DNA from: RYN-133 sp963708645
GTDB taxonomy: Bacteria; Actinomycetota; Actinomycetes; Mycobacteriales; Jatrophihabitantaceae
NCBI GenBank assembly: GCA_963708645.1
Contig: CAVPTA010000010.1
Span: 124,001 to 188,000, forward strand
Length of the DNA: 64,000 nucleotides
Direction of reading: 5' to 3'
The notes beneath the pieces are model-generated. The model did no database searches. It was not told the DNA's origin and was given only the letters and a program-made list of their open reading frames with translations. Every line of letters begins with the position of its first letter. Positions within the stretch are counted from its first letter, which is position 1. Shown one piece after another: positions 25,933-37,424 of the stretch. The position numbers were made by a program, and so were the translations under genes.

Positions 25933-27565
25933 TCAGTGCCCTCGGAAAGCGTCCTGCAGCCACCACGAGCCGCCGTCGTCGACGATCTTCGCGTCGACGA
26001 GTAGCGGACGGCGGCGATCACCGGCCAACCATTCGGCGACCGCGTCGAGATCATCGGCGCGGCGGACGGTGACGCCGTCCAGGCCGAATCCGCGCGCGAT
26101 TGCGGCGAAGTCGGTCTCGGGGAACAGGACGGTGTCCAGGCCGTGCCCGTCCGGACCGAAGTGGTGCACTTCCGCGCCATAGGCGTTGTCGTTGTAGACG
26201 ACGATGATCATGTCGAGGCCGAGCCGAGCGACCGTGTCGAGTTCGGCTGCGCTCATCGCGGCGCCCCCGTCGCCGAGCGCCGCGACGGTCAACCGGTCGG
26301 GACGGGCGACGGCCGCGCCGATCGCGCTGGCGAGGCCGAGCCCGATCGACTGGAAGGCCTGGGTGAAGCAGAAGCCGGTCTCGTCCGGCACTGACAAGAA
26401 CATGCTCGGGTAGCCCATGAAGTTGCCCGAGTCGATGCAGACGGTGCGCTCGGCGGGCAACAGATCATCCAGGCCGATCGTGACTTTGCGGGGGTCGATG
26501 CGGTCGGCGGTCGAGGCGTCGGCGAATGCCACGTCGCGCCATTGGCCCTCGGCCCGCAGGCGTGCGATGACCGGCCGGGTGCGATAGCGCTGCGCGGCCT
26601 CGACATCGACCGCTCGTGCCGTCATAGCGACGTCGCCGAGGATCCCCAAGTTGATTGGGCGGTGCCGTCCGAGCGCCTCGGCGTCGTCATCGACCTGGAC
26701 CACAGTCGTGCCCGGTGCGATCAACTCGCCGTGGCGCATCGTCCACATGTTCAGTGCGCAGCCCCACCCCACGATCACGTCGGCGGAGCGGATCAGCTCG
26801 GCCGCCAGGGGAGTGGCGAAGCCGCCGGAGACATCCAACGACCACTGGTCGGCGTGGAACAAACCCTTCGCGGCGGCGCTCGTGGCGAGCAGCGCGCCAG
26901 TGTCAGCTGCGAGCGTCCGTAGCGCGTCGCGGGCCTCGGGTGACCGGGCGCCGCGTCCGGCGACGAACACCGGCCGACGCGAGTCCGACAGCACCGCCGA
27001 CAGCGCATCGACCTGGGCCGGATCGGGCACCATCGCCGGCGCGGCAACCGAGTCCGCATGCGACCAGCCGTCCTCGAGATCCTCGGCCTGCACGGCGAGC
27101 GGCAGGTTCAGCAGCACGGTGCGCCGGCCCTCCAGCGCCGTGCGGTACGCGGTGACCGCCGTCGTAACAGCACCGGCGGCACTGGTCACGCGCATCGCCA
27201 CGGCACCGACAGCCTCGGCCAATGCCTGCTGGTCGACGTAGAAGTTCGACCTCGGGTCGTTGGCCTCCGCGGCGATGACGATCATCGGCGTCCGGCTCTT
27301 GGCCGCCTCGGCGATTCCCGTCATCGCATTGGTCAGCCCGCAGCCCTGATGCACCGACACCGCCGCGACCCGCCCGGTCGTGCGGGCGTAGGCAGTCGGC
27401 CATCGTGGTAGCGCCGTTCTCGTGCCGAGCGGCGACGAAGCCCGCCCCTTCGGCGATCAGCGCGTTGGTGACGTGGAAGTTGCCGGAGCCGACGACACCG
27501 AACACCTGACGGACACCGGCACCGGCGAGCACTCGTCCGACCGCGACAGCGACCTTCGTGATCAC
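25933..27565 (-). CDS. thiamine-pyrophosphate enzyme (acetolactate synthase/decarboxylase-like), frameshifted at 27394
   Basis: The start GTG at 27565 overlaps the cyclase stop (GTGA). The first 58 residues (KVAVAVGRVLAGAGVRQVFG, then the catalytic-Glu region VAARHENGATTMAD) are in one frame; the rest, from AYARTTGRVAAVSVHQGCG onward, is one base off. Removing one T of GAC(T)GCC at 27394 restores about 543 residues. The N-terminal PYR domain, central NAD/FAD-like domain and C-terminal PP domain (LGDGGAAMSAAELDTVARLG, YNDNAYG as the TPP motif GDG...N) are present. It belongs with ALS/benzoylformate-decarboxylase-like enzymes, but the substrate is unknown. The start/stop overlap with the cyclase gene suggests a shared catabolic step. 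Confidence 0.85.
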
Positions 27566-28335
27566 CGTTCGACGAGAGCCAGCACCCGGGCCGGGCTGCC
27601 GGAGCCGCTGACGATCCGCAGCGGGCTCGCGATCACGACCGCGCCGGTCGGCGGCAGCTTGTCGAGGTTGCGCAGCTGCGTCAGGCCGTACTTCCCGGCG
27701 CCGTGCATGAACGAGTGGCAGGGGAACATCGGGTCGAAGGTCGCGGCCTGGCCGGCGTCGCTGCCGACGGTCTCGACGCCCATGCCGATGACCGGCGACT
27801 CCTGCGCGACCCACTGTGCGCACTCGGCCGACAGGCCGGGCGTGTGCGGGCCGGCGTCGTCGGCGTTGAGGAAGGTGTCCTGCGAGTGAGCGCGCGCGTC
27901 CCAGCCGGTGCGGACGAGCAGCCAGCCACCGTCGGGGAGTGCGCCGTGTTGCTTCTCCCACGCGTTGATGTGGTCGATCTCGATCAAGAAATCGGGATTT
28001 GCGCCGGCCTCTGCGGAGAAGTCGAGCACGGCTGCCGCGCCGACGAGCTGTGCCGGCGGCACCGAGGCGACGTCGATGCCGTCCTTGCCACTGACCCAGT
28101 GGATCGGCGCGTCGAAGTGGGTGCCGGTGTGCTCGCCGGTGCGGAAATTGTTCCAGTACCAGGCCGGACCCGCGTCGTTGTAGCGCGAGATCTCTTCGAG
28201 CTCGAAGTGTGCGGTCTGACCGAACTGCTCCGGCAGCACGAGCAGCGGCGTGTCTCGCGACAGTGGCGCGGTCAGGTCGACGACCTCCACCGATCCGGAC
28301 GTGAGTGCGCTGACAAGATCCGGCAGGACAGCCAT
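27562..28335 (-). CDS. cyclase-family metal-dependent hydrolase (kynurenine formamidase-like)
   Basis: Start chosen at ATG 28335 because a TAGCGT -10 box ends 8 bases upstream; a longer frame to 28461 lacks support. 257 residues. The Pfam Cyclase fold is marked by VVDLTAPLSRDTPLL and the metal-binding signature EHTGTHFDAPIHW (HxGTHxDxPxH), with a second His-rich segment FPCHSFMHGAGKYG. Relatives hydrolyse N-formylkynurenine, isatin or similar amides. It is translationally coupled (GTGA) to the TPP decarboxylase-like gene, suggesting hydrolysis followed by decarboxylation or carboligation. The substrate is not known. Confidence 0.85.
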   Translation of the reverse strand: MAVLPDLVSALTSGSVEVVDLTAPLSRDTPLLVLPEQFGQTAHFELEEISRYNDAGPAWYWNNFRTGEHTGTHFDAPIHWVSGKDGIDVASVPPAQLVGAAAVLDFSAEAGANPDFLIEIDHINAWEKQHGALPDGGWLLVRTGWDARAHSQDTFLNADDAGPHTPGLSAECAQWVAQESPVIGMGVETVGSDAGQAATFDPMFPCHSFMHGAGKYGLTQLRNLDKLPPTGAVVIASPLRIVSGSGSPARVLALVER

Positions 28336-28343
28336 GTCCCCGG

Positions 28344-28349
28344 ACGCTA
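28344..28349 (-). promoter_or_regulatory. -10 box (TAGCGT) for leaderless cyclase-TPP operon
   Basis: On the minus strand TAGCGT ends 8 bases before the ATG at 28335. Confidence 0.4.
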
Positions 28350-28426
28350 CTCGCGTTGTCACGCTGATCGGACCGGCCACCAGCCGCTGGTCTGCGCGCG
28401 CAAGGTCGCGCTTCCGGACGAACTCG

Positions 28427-28693
28427 TCAGCGACGTTTCGGCCGAGCGGTCCCGCGATCAATGCGGCGCGATCGCCGCAGCCAGAACTCCAGCTTGTTGT
28501 CGTGCCGCCAGTCCGCCCAGATCTGTAGTGCGACCAAGACCACTGCGGATGCGACCAGCCAGACGAAGCGGATCACCGAGAACCCGTGCTGCACAAGATC
28601 GCCGATGTACAGCGCGACCGCGACCGACAGCCCAAGCATCACGCCCGCGATGATGTGCTTGCGCTCGAGTGGAACGAGCGGTCGCGCCTTCAT
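28427..28693 (-). CDS. small two-helix membrane protein
   Basis: 88 residues: a basic start (MKARPLVPLERK), two hydrophobic segments (about residues 14-33 and 42-60), and a strongly basic tail (WRHDNKLEFWLRRSRR). No family recognised. It lies upstream of the cyclase-TPP pair on the same strand and is divergent from the coiled-coil gene at 28756. Confidence 0.55.
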   Translation of the reverse strand: MKARPLVPLERKHIIAGVMLGLSVAVALYIGDLVQHGFSVIRFVWLVASAVVLVALQIWADWRHDNKLEFWLRRSRRIDRGTARPKRR

Positions 28694-28755
28694 GGATCAG
28701 TTGTAACCCGGGACCGGATCGCCGTCCAGTCCCCGGGCCGGGCACGATGGCAGGC

Positions 28756-28974
28756 ATGACCGAATCCGACCCGAAGACCGAACTGCGCGAGATCGATGAG
28801 CAGATCGACCAGGTGACCCGCGATATCGACGGCCTGCGCGACCAGCTTGCCGACGCCGGTGCGATCGAACCCGAAGAGCGTGCTGCGGTGCTGACGAACC
28901 GCGAAGAGCTCGAAGGCGTCCTGGACGGGCTGCGCCGCCGGCGAGCCACCGTCAGCGAGCAGGTCGGCGAGTAG
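28756..28974 (+). CDS. small coiled-coil protein
   Basis: 72 residues from ATG 28756, nearly all charged helix: ELREIDEQIDQVTRDIDGL then AAVLTNREELEGVLDGLRRR. Heptad spacing suggests an antiparallel helical hairpin. No family recognised. Its TAG directly abuts the stop of the convergent gene at 28975 with no base between. Confidence 0.55.
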   Translation: MTESDPKTELREIDEQIDQVTRDIDGLRDQLADAGAIEPEERAAVLTNREELEGVLDGLRRRRATVSEQVGE

Positions 28975-29133
28975 TCAGACCGTGGCGGCAGTGCGGCGGC
29001 CGGGCCACGGCAGGCGACGCCGTCGGGGCGCCTTGGGTTCGAGGTAGGAGTCCAGCTCCTCCTCGATCGAGGTGTCGTGCTCGCTGTCGAGCCACCAGAA
29101 AACGATCTCCAGGGCCTCGTCGTCTCCCGCCAT
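28975..29133 (-). CDS. small acidic protein of unknown function
   Basis: 52 residues from the ATG at 29133, with AAGGGG close upstream. N-terminal acidic/aromatic part (DDEALEIVFWWLDSEHD, EEELDSYLEP) and basic C-terminus (KAPRRRRLPWPGRR). A longer frame to 29160 exists. No family recognised. It is divergent from the pyr promoter. It may be real because it fills the gap exactly between two genes. Confidence 0.4.
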   Translation of the reverse strand: MAGDDEALEIVFWWLDSEHDTSIEEELDSYLEPKAPRRRRLPWPGRRTAATV

Positions 29134-29184
29134 ACCCCTTAGACGCGCCGCACCCGCCACAACGTTGCATCGCTACACCGCTGC

Positions 29185-29190
29185 TAGGGT
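29185..29190 (+). promoter_or_regulatory. -10 box (TAGGGT) of the pyr operon
   Basis: TAGGGT starts a leader of about 50-55 bases that contains the PyrR hairpin. No good -35 at normal spacing is visible (TTGCAT at 29165-29170 is 14 bases away). Confidence 0.5.
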
Positions 29191-29205
29191 GACGACGACC
29201 GAAGA

Positions 29206-29237
29206 CCTTTAACGTCCGTCCCGTGAGGCGGACAAGG
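29206..29237 (+). promoter_or_regulatory. PyrR-binding RNA hairpin in the pyr leader
   Basis: CCTT (29206-29209) pairs with AAGG (29234-29237), a TAAC bulge sits on the 5' side, GTCCG (29214-29218) pairs with CGGAC (29229-29233), and the loop TCCCGTGAGG fits the known PyrR loop consensus (UCCNGNGAGG). The closing AAGG is part of the pyrR ribosome-binding region AAGGACGAGG (29234-29243), so PyrR-UMP binding would block translation of pyrR, the actinobacterial mode, rather than act through a terminator. Confidence 0.85.
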
Positions 29238-29249
29238 ACGAGGACGATT

Positions 29250-29816
29250 GTGACTGGCGCGCGCGTGCCCGCATCCGGCGGGAGCACCCCGCAGTCGACC
29301 CTTCTCTCCGCCGCCGACGTCGCCCGTGTGGTCGACCGGATGGCCCACGAGATCATCGAGAACACCGCCAAATCCGACTTCGACGCGGTGCTGCTCGGCA
29401 TCCCGACCCGTGGCGTCCCGCTCGCCAAACGGCTCGCCGCCCGGGTCGCGGCCTTCGCCGACGTCGAGCTGCCGGTCGGGTCGCTCGACATCACCCTCTA
29501 CCGCGACGACCTGCGCCTGCGCGGCGTCCGGCCGCTGGGCGAGACGGTCGAGCCCGAGGGCGGGATCACCGACCGCACCGTGATCCTGGTCGACGACGTG
29601 CTGTTCTCCGGACGCACGATCCGTGCCGCCCTCGACGCCCTCACCGAACTCGGCCGCCCGCGCGCCGTACAGCTCGCCGTGCTGGTCGATCGCGGCCACC
29701 GCCAGCTTCCGATCCGCGCCGACTACGTCGGCAAGAACCTGCCCACTGCGGCTACGCAGAACGTGCGTGTGACGCTCACTGAGATCGACGGGACGGACGG
29801 GGTGGCGGTCCTATGA
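29250..29816 (+). CDS. pyrR: bifunctional pyr operon regulator / uracil phosphoribosyltransferase
   Basis: Start GTG 29250, 5 bases after GAGGA; an in-frame GTG at 29223 lies inside the PyrR loop and is rejected. 188 residues. PRPP-binding motif VILVDDVLFSGRTIRAALD is near residue 110; GIPTRGVPLA and the basic RNA-binding face (SLDITLYRDDLR) match PyrR. The protein binds the leader hairpin when UMP is high and lowers expression of the downstream UMP genes; the family also has UPRTase activity. Its TGA overlaps an ATG that opens the repeat-coded small frame. Confidence 0.94.
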   Translation: MTGARVPASGGSTPQSTLLSAADVARVVDRMAHEIIENTAKSDFDAVLLGIPTRGVPLAKRLAARVAAFADVELPVGSLDITLYRDDLRLRGVRPLGETVEPEGGITDRTVILVDDVLFSGRTIRAALDALTELGRPRAVQLAVLVDRGHRQLPIRADYVGKNLPTAATQNVRVTLTEIDGTDGVAVL

Positions 29817-29965
29817 GTGACGCTCGCGGAGCGAACACGCAATTGAGTGACGCTCGCGGAGCGAACATGCAATTGAGTGACGCTCGCGGAGCGAACATGC
29901 AATTGAGTGACGCTCGCGGAGCGAACAGCAATCGGGCGAGGCCGGCGTGGCGAACAAGCCGTTGA
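29813..29965 (+). CDS. possible 50-residue repeat peptide between pyrR and pyrB
   Basis: ATG 29813 overlaps the pyrR stop (ATGA) and opens a frame of 50 codons through the four 30-base repeats, giving the 10-residue unit LSDARGANMQ four times, then a basic tail, and ending 19 bases inside pyrB. It may be only a by-product of the repeats, but the frame-preserving period and coupled start would allow ribosomes to travel from pyrR to pyrB. No family known. Confidence 0.25.
   Translation: MSDARGANTQLSDARGANMQLSDARGANMQLSDARGANSNRARPAWRTSR
29814..29932 (+). repeat. four tandem 30-bp repeats with internal hairpin
   Basis: Copies start at 29814, 29844, 29874 and 29904. Copies 2 and 3 are identical, copy 1 differs by one base (ACACG for ACATG), copy 4 is shortened at the end. 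Each unit contains CGCTC-GCG-GAGCG, a 5-bp stem with 3-base loop, so the RNA between pyrR and pyrB would form four hairpins in a row. The array ends 14 bases before the pyrB GTG. There are no unique spacers, so it is not a CRISPR. Confidence 0.9.
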
Positions 29966-30900
29966 AGAACCTCCTCAGCGCGGCAGACCTCGATCGCGAC
30001 GAGGCGTTCGCGATCCTCGACACCGCTCGGCGGATGAACGCGATCCAGACCCGCGAGGTCAAGAAGCTGCCGCCGCTGCGCGGACGTACCGTCGTCAACC
30101 TCTTCTTCGAGGACTCGACCCGCACGCGCAGCTCGTTCGAGATCGCCGGCAAGTGGCTGTCGGCCGACGTCATCAACGTGAGCGCCAAGGGATCCAGCGT
30201 CAGCAAGGGCGAGTCGCTGCGCGACACGGCGCTCACGGTCGAGGCCATGGGCGTCGACGCCCTCGTGGTGCGCCATCACGCGTCCGGAGCGGTGCATCGG
30301 CTCGCCGGCTGGGTCAACTGCCACGTCGTGAACGCAGGCGACGGCACGCACGAGCATCCGACGCAGGCGCTGCTCGACGCCTACACACTGCGCGATCGCA
30401 TCGACGACTTCACCGACCGCCACATCGTCATCGTCGGCGACATCACGCACAGCCGGGTCGCCCGTAGCAACGTGCTGTTGTTGAACACGCTCGGTGCCCG
30501 CGTCACGCTCGTGGCGCCGCCCACCCTCATGCCCAGCGGGGTCGGGTCGTGGCCGTGCGCGACGAGCTGGGATCTGGACGAGACGCTGTCCGGCAAATCG
30601 CACGGTGATGTCGACGCGGTGATGATGCTGCGCGTGCAGCGCGAGCGCATGTCGGGCGGCTACTTCCCGACCGAACGCGAGTACGCCATCGGCTACGGGC
30701 TGTCACCGGCGCGGCTCGATCTCATCGGCGACGACGTCCCGATCCTGCATCCCGGCCCCATGAACCGAGGCCTCGAGATTTCGTCCGCCGCCGCCGACGG
30801 CGCGCGGTCATTGATCTTGAACCAGGTCCAGGCCGGCGTGTCCGTCAGGATGGCCGTCCTCTACCGGCTGCTTGCAGGCGCTGAGGAGGTGTCGGTATGA
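29947..30900 (+). CDS. pyrB: aspartate carbamoyltransferase catalytic subunit
   Basis: Condenses carbamoyl phosphate and aspartate. The carbamoyl-phosphate site STRTR is at residues 57-61 (FFEDSTRTRSSFE), HPTQALLDA binds carbamoyl phosphate and HPGPMNRG lies near the C-terminus. 317 residues; no pyrI regulatory gene follows. GTG start 29947; the TGA overlaps the pyrC ATG. The pyrR-pyrB gap is filled by the 30-bp repeat array. Confidence 0.96.
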   Translation: MANKPLKNLLSAADLDRDEAFAILDTARRMNAIQTREVKKLPPLRGRTVVNLFFEDSTRTRSSFEIAGKWLSADVINVSAKGSSVSKGESLRDTALTVEAMGVDALVVRHHASGAVHRLAGWVNCHVVNAGDGTHEHPTQALLDAYTLRDRIDDFTDRHIVIVGDITHSRVARSNVLLLNTLGARVTLVAPPTLMPSGVGSWPCATSWDLDETLSGKSHGDVDAVMMLRVQRERMSGGYFPTEREYAIGYGLSPARLDLIGDDVPILHPGPMNRGLEISSAAADGARSLILNQVQAGVSVRMAVLYRLLAGAEEVSV

Positions 30901-32189
30901 GTTGGGTGTTGAAGGGCGTCCGGCCGCTCGGTGGCAAACCGACGGACGTGCTCGTCGACGATGGCGTGATCGCCGGTATCGGCGGCAAGCTCTCCGGTGA
31001 TCGTGAACTCGACGCCGACGGGCTCGTGCTGCTGCCGGGCTTCGTCGACCTGCACACCCACCTGCGCGAGCCGGGACGCGAGGACACCGAGACGATCGAG
31101 ACAGGCTCGGCCGCCGCGGCCCTCGGCGGCTTCACGGCAGTGCACGCGATGGCCAACACCGACCCGGTCGCCGACAGCGCCGAGATCGTCGAACAGGTCG
31201 CCCGCCTCGGACGCGCCGCCGGTCTCGTCGATGTGCGCCCGGTCGGTGCGGTGTCGAAGGGCTTGGCCGGCGAGCAGCTCGCCGAGATCGGCAACATGGC
31301 ACGATCTGCTGCTGCGGTAAGACTTTTCTCCGACGACGGTAAGTGCGTGCACGACGCGCGGCTGATGCGCCGAGCGCTCGAGTACGTCAAGCCGTTCGGC
31401 GCTGCTGTCGCGCAACACGCACAGGATCCACGCCTGGCAGACCACAACGCCTGCGCGCACGAAGGCGAGGTCTCCGGACGGCTCGGGCTGCCCGGCTGGC
31501 CCGCGGTCGCCGAAGAGTCGATCATCGCGCGAGACGTGATGCTCGCCGAGCACACGGGCTCGCGGTTGCACGTGTGCCACGTCTCGACGGCAGGCTCGGT
31601 CGAAGTGATCCGCTGGGCGAAGCAGCGCGGTATCGACGTCACCGCCGAGGTGACACCGCACCACCTGCTGCTCACCTGCGACCTGCTCGACCAGTACGAC
31701 CCCGTCTTCAAGGTGAATCCGCCGCTGCGTCGCGACGAAGACGTCGCCGCACTGCGCGCCGGTCTGGCCGACGGCACGATTGACGCGGTCGCGACCGACC
31801 ATGCTCCGCACGCCTCCCACGACAAGGACCATGCGTTCGCCGAAGCGGCATTCGGCATGCTCGGCCTCGAAACCGCGCTCGGCGTCGTTGCGCAGACGAT
31901 GGTCGATACCGGGTTGCTCGACTGGGCCGGTGTGGCCGACCGCATGGCGGTGCGGCCCGCGCGGATCGGACGCGTCACGAGCCAGGGCCGTCCGATCGCG
32001 AAGGGCGAGCCGGCCAACCTCACGCTGGTCGACCCGAGCGCGTCGTGGACGGTCGATCCGGCTGCGCTGGCGTCCCTGTCGCGCAACACGCCGTTCGCCG
32101 GCCACACACTGCCCGCCCGGGTGGTCGCGACGTTCTACGAGGGCAGACCGACGGTGCTGGACGGACGACTCGCAGGGGTGACGGTGTGA
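30897..32189 (+). CDS. pyrC: dihydroorotase (type I)
   Basis: Zinc amidohydrolase that closes carbamoyl aspartate to dihydroorotate. Metal ligands are visible in GFVDLHTHLREPG (HxH), AQHAQDP, HVCHVSTAGS, and the Asp in ATDHAPH. The MANTDPV and FKVNPPLR segments are typical of long type I enzymes. 430 residues. Both ends overlap neighbours by 4 bases (ATGA with pyrB, GTGA with carA); the small gene that often separates pyrC and carA in actinobacteria is absent. Confidence 0.95.
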   Translation: MSWVLKGVRPLGGKPTDVLVDDGVIAGIGGKLSGDRELDADGLVLLPGFVDLHTHLREPGREDTETIETGSAAAALGGFTAVHAMANTDPVADSAEIVEQVARLGRAAGLVDVRPVGAVSKGLAGEQLAEIGNMARSAAAVRLFSDDGKCVHDARLMRRALEYVKPFGAAVAQHAQDPRLADHNACAHEGEVSGRLGLPGWPAVAEESIIARDVMLAEHTGSRLHVCHVSTAGSVEVIRWAKQRGIDVTAEVTPHHLLLTCDLLDQYDPVFKVNPPLRRDEDVAALRAGLADGTIDAVATDHAPHASHDKDHAFAEAAFGMLGLETALGVVAQTMVDTGLLDWAGVADRMAVRPARIGRVTSQGRPIAKGEPANLTLVDPSASWTVDPAALASLSRNTPFAGHTLPARVVATFYEGRPTVLDGRLAGVTV

Positions 32190-33272
32190 CGGCGATCCTG
32201 GTGCTCGAGGACGGGCGCACGTTCGCCGGCGACTCGTACGGCGCCGAGGGGGAGACGTTCGGCGAGGCGGTCTTCTCGACCGGGATGACCGGCTATCAAG
32301 AAACGCTCACCGACCCGAGCTATCACCGCCAGGTCGTCGTGCAGACCGCGCCGCACATCGGCAACACCGGCGTGAACGACGAGGACCCGGAATCGCGACG
32401 CATCTGGGTCAGCGGCTACGTCGTCCGCGACCCGGCCCGGCGTCCGTCGAATTGGCGCGCGACGCGCAGCCTCGACGACGAACTCGTCGCGCAGGGCATC
32501 GTCGGTATCAGCGGCATCGACACGCGCGCGCTCACCCGCCATCTGCGAGAGCGCGGCGCCATGCGGTGCGGCATCTCGACCACGTCCGACCAGGAGACGT
32601 TGCTGCGCAAGGTGCTCGACTCGCCGCCGATGACCGGCGCCGACCTGTCGGCCGAGGTGACGACGCCCGAGCGCTACGTCGTCGAGGCCATCGGCGCCAA
32701 GCGGTTCACGGTGGCCTCGCTCGACTACGGCATCAAGGCGATGACGCCGCGCCGCATGGCCGAGCGTGGCATCACGAGTCACGTGTTGCCCTCCACGGCA
32801 TCGGCCGACGACGTCATCGCGACCGGGGCCGACGCGGTGTTCCTGGCCAACGGTCCCGGCGACCCGGCCACTGCCGACGCCGCCGTCGAGACGGTTCGCG
32901 AACTGTTGCGTCGCGAGCTGCCGATCTTCGGCATCTGCTTCGGCAACCAGGTGCTCGGGCGCGCGTTCGGCTTCGGGACGTACAAGCTCGGCTACGGCCA
33001 CCGCGGAATCAACCAGCCGGTGCAAGACCGCGCTACCGGCAAGGTCGAGATCACTGCACACAACCACGGCTTCGCCGTCGACGCGCCGCTCGAGCGGGCG
33101 ACCGACACCGACTTCGGCGCGGTCGAAGTCAGCCACGTGTGCCTCAACGACAACGTGGTGGAAGGGCTGATCGCCAGAGATACCAGGGCATTCAGCGTGC
33201 AGTACCACCCTGAAGCCGCAGCCGGGCCACACGACGCCAGTTACCTCTTCGATCGTTTCGTGGAGCTGCTCG

Positions 33273-33280
<8 letters not shown>
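32186..33280 (+). CDS. carA: carbamoyl-phosphate synthase small (glutaminase) chain
   Basis: Start GTG 32186 gives MTAILVLEDGRTFAGDSYG, the family N-terminus, and overlaps the pyrC stop. 364 residues. The class I amidotransferase domain has the nucleophile Cys251 in GICFGNQ (the usual His of GICLGHQ is Asn here), His in HNHGFAVD and the catalytic QYHPEA His-Glu. It supplies ammonia to CarB. It overlaps carB by 8 bases. Confidence 0.95.
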
Positions 33281-36565
<3,285 letters not shown>

Positions 36566-36569
<4 letters not shown>

Positions 36570-37423
36570 GCCCGGTGCAGGAACAATGCGAGATCTTCTC
36601 GGTGCAGCGCGTGGGCGCGTACTTCCAGTTCACCGTCGTTGCACCCGGCATCGCCAAGGCAGCGCAGCCGGGACAGTTCGTCGCAGTCGGTGTCGGCGGT
36701 GAGAACACCGCGATGCTGCTGCGCCGCGCGTTCGCGCTGTACAGCGCGACGCCGGGCGGCGAATTCGCGGGCACCATCCAGTTCGTCGTCGCCGAACACG
36801 GGGCCGGCACGCGCTGGCTGACCCAGCGCCGCACGGGCGACGTGCTCGACGTCGTCGGGCCGCTCGGCACGCCGTTCCCGATCCCGTCGGCCCCGTCGCC
36901 TGCGGTGCTCGTCGGCGGCGGGTACGGGACGGCGCCGCTGATCCCGCTCGCGCAGGCGTTGCTGGCCAACGGCTCGCCGGTCGAGATCGTGATCGGCGCC
37001 GCGAGCGCCGATCGCCTCTTCGGCGAGATCGTCGCCAAGCGACTCGTCGGGAAGGTCACGGTCACGACCGACGACGGCAGCGGCGGAACGCGCGGGCTGG
37101 TCACCGACGTGTTGCCGGACGCGATCGCGCGCATCAACGCCGAGGTCGTCTACGCGTGTGGTCCGATGCCGATGTTGCGCGCCGTCGGCGAGGTGGCGCG
37201 CGCACACTCGATCAGAGCCCAGGTCGCCGTCGAAGAATCGATGGCGTGCGGGATCGGTGTCTGCATGACCTGCGTGCTGCCGGTGCGCGGCGACGACGGC
37301 CAGTCGCGGTTCGTGCGGTCGTGTGTCGAGGGCCCGGTCTTCGATGCCGATCGAGTGCGCTGGGCCGACGTCGGCACCCTTCCGCCCGATCTCGTCGGCG
37401 CCGACTCGATGGGAACCCACTGA
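36566..37423 (+). CDS. pyrK: dihydroorotate dehydrogenase electron-transfer subunit
   Basis: Start ATG 36566 overlaps the carB TGA (ATGA). 285 residues. FAD-binding domain with RRAFALYSA (RxYS-like), NAD domain with VLVGGGYGTAPLIPLA and YACGPMPML, and a C-terminal [2Fe-2S] cluster with Cys in ACGIGVCMTC plus a fourth in RSCVEGPVF. It passes electrons from PyrD to NAD+. Its presence with a class 1B PyrD means the operon encodes the soluble heterotetrameric enzyme instead of the membrane-bound quinone-linked PyrD of many actinobacteria. Confidence 0.93.
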
Positions 37424-37424
37424 C

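Noticed and set aside
29814..29932. Repeats as a CRISPR array
   Set aside because: The 30-base units are directly contiguous with no unique spacers, and no cas genes are present.
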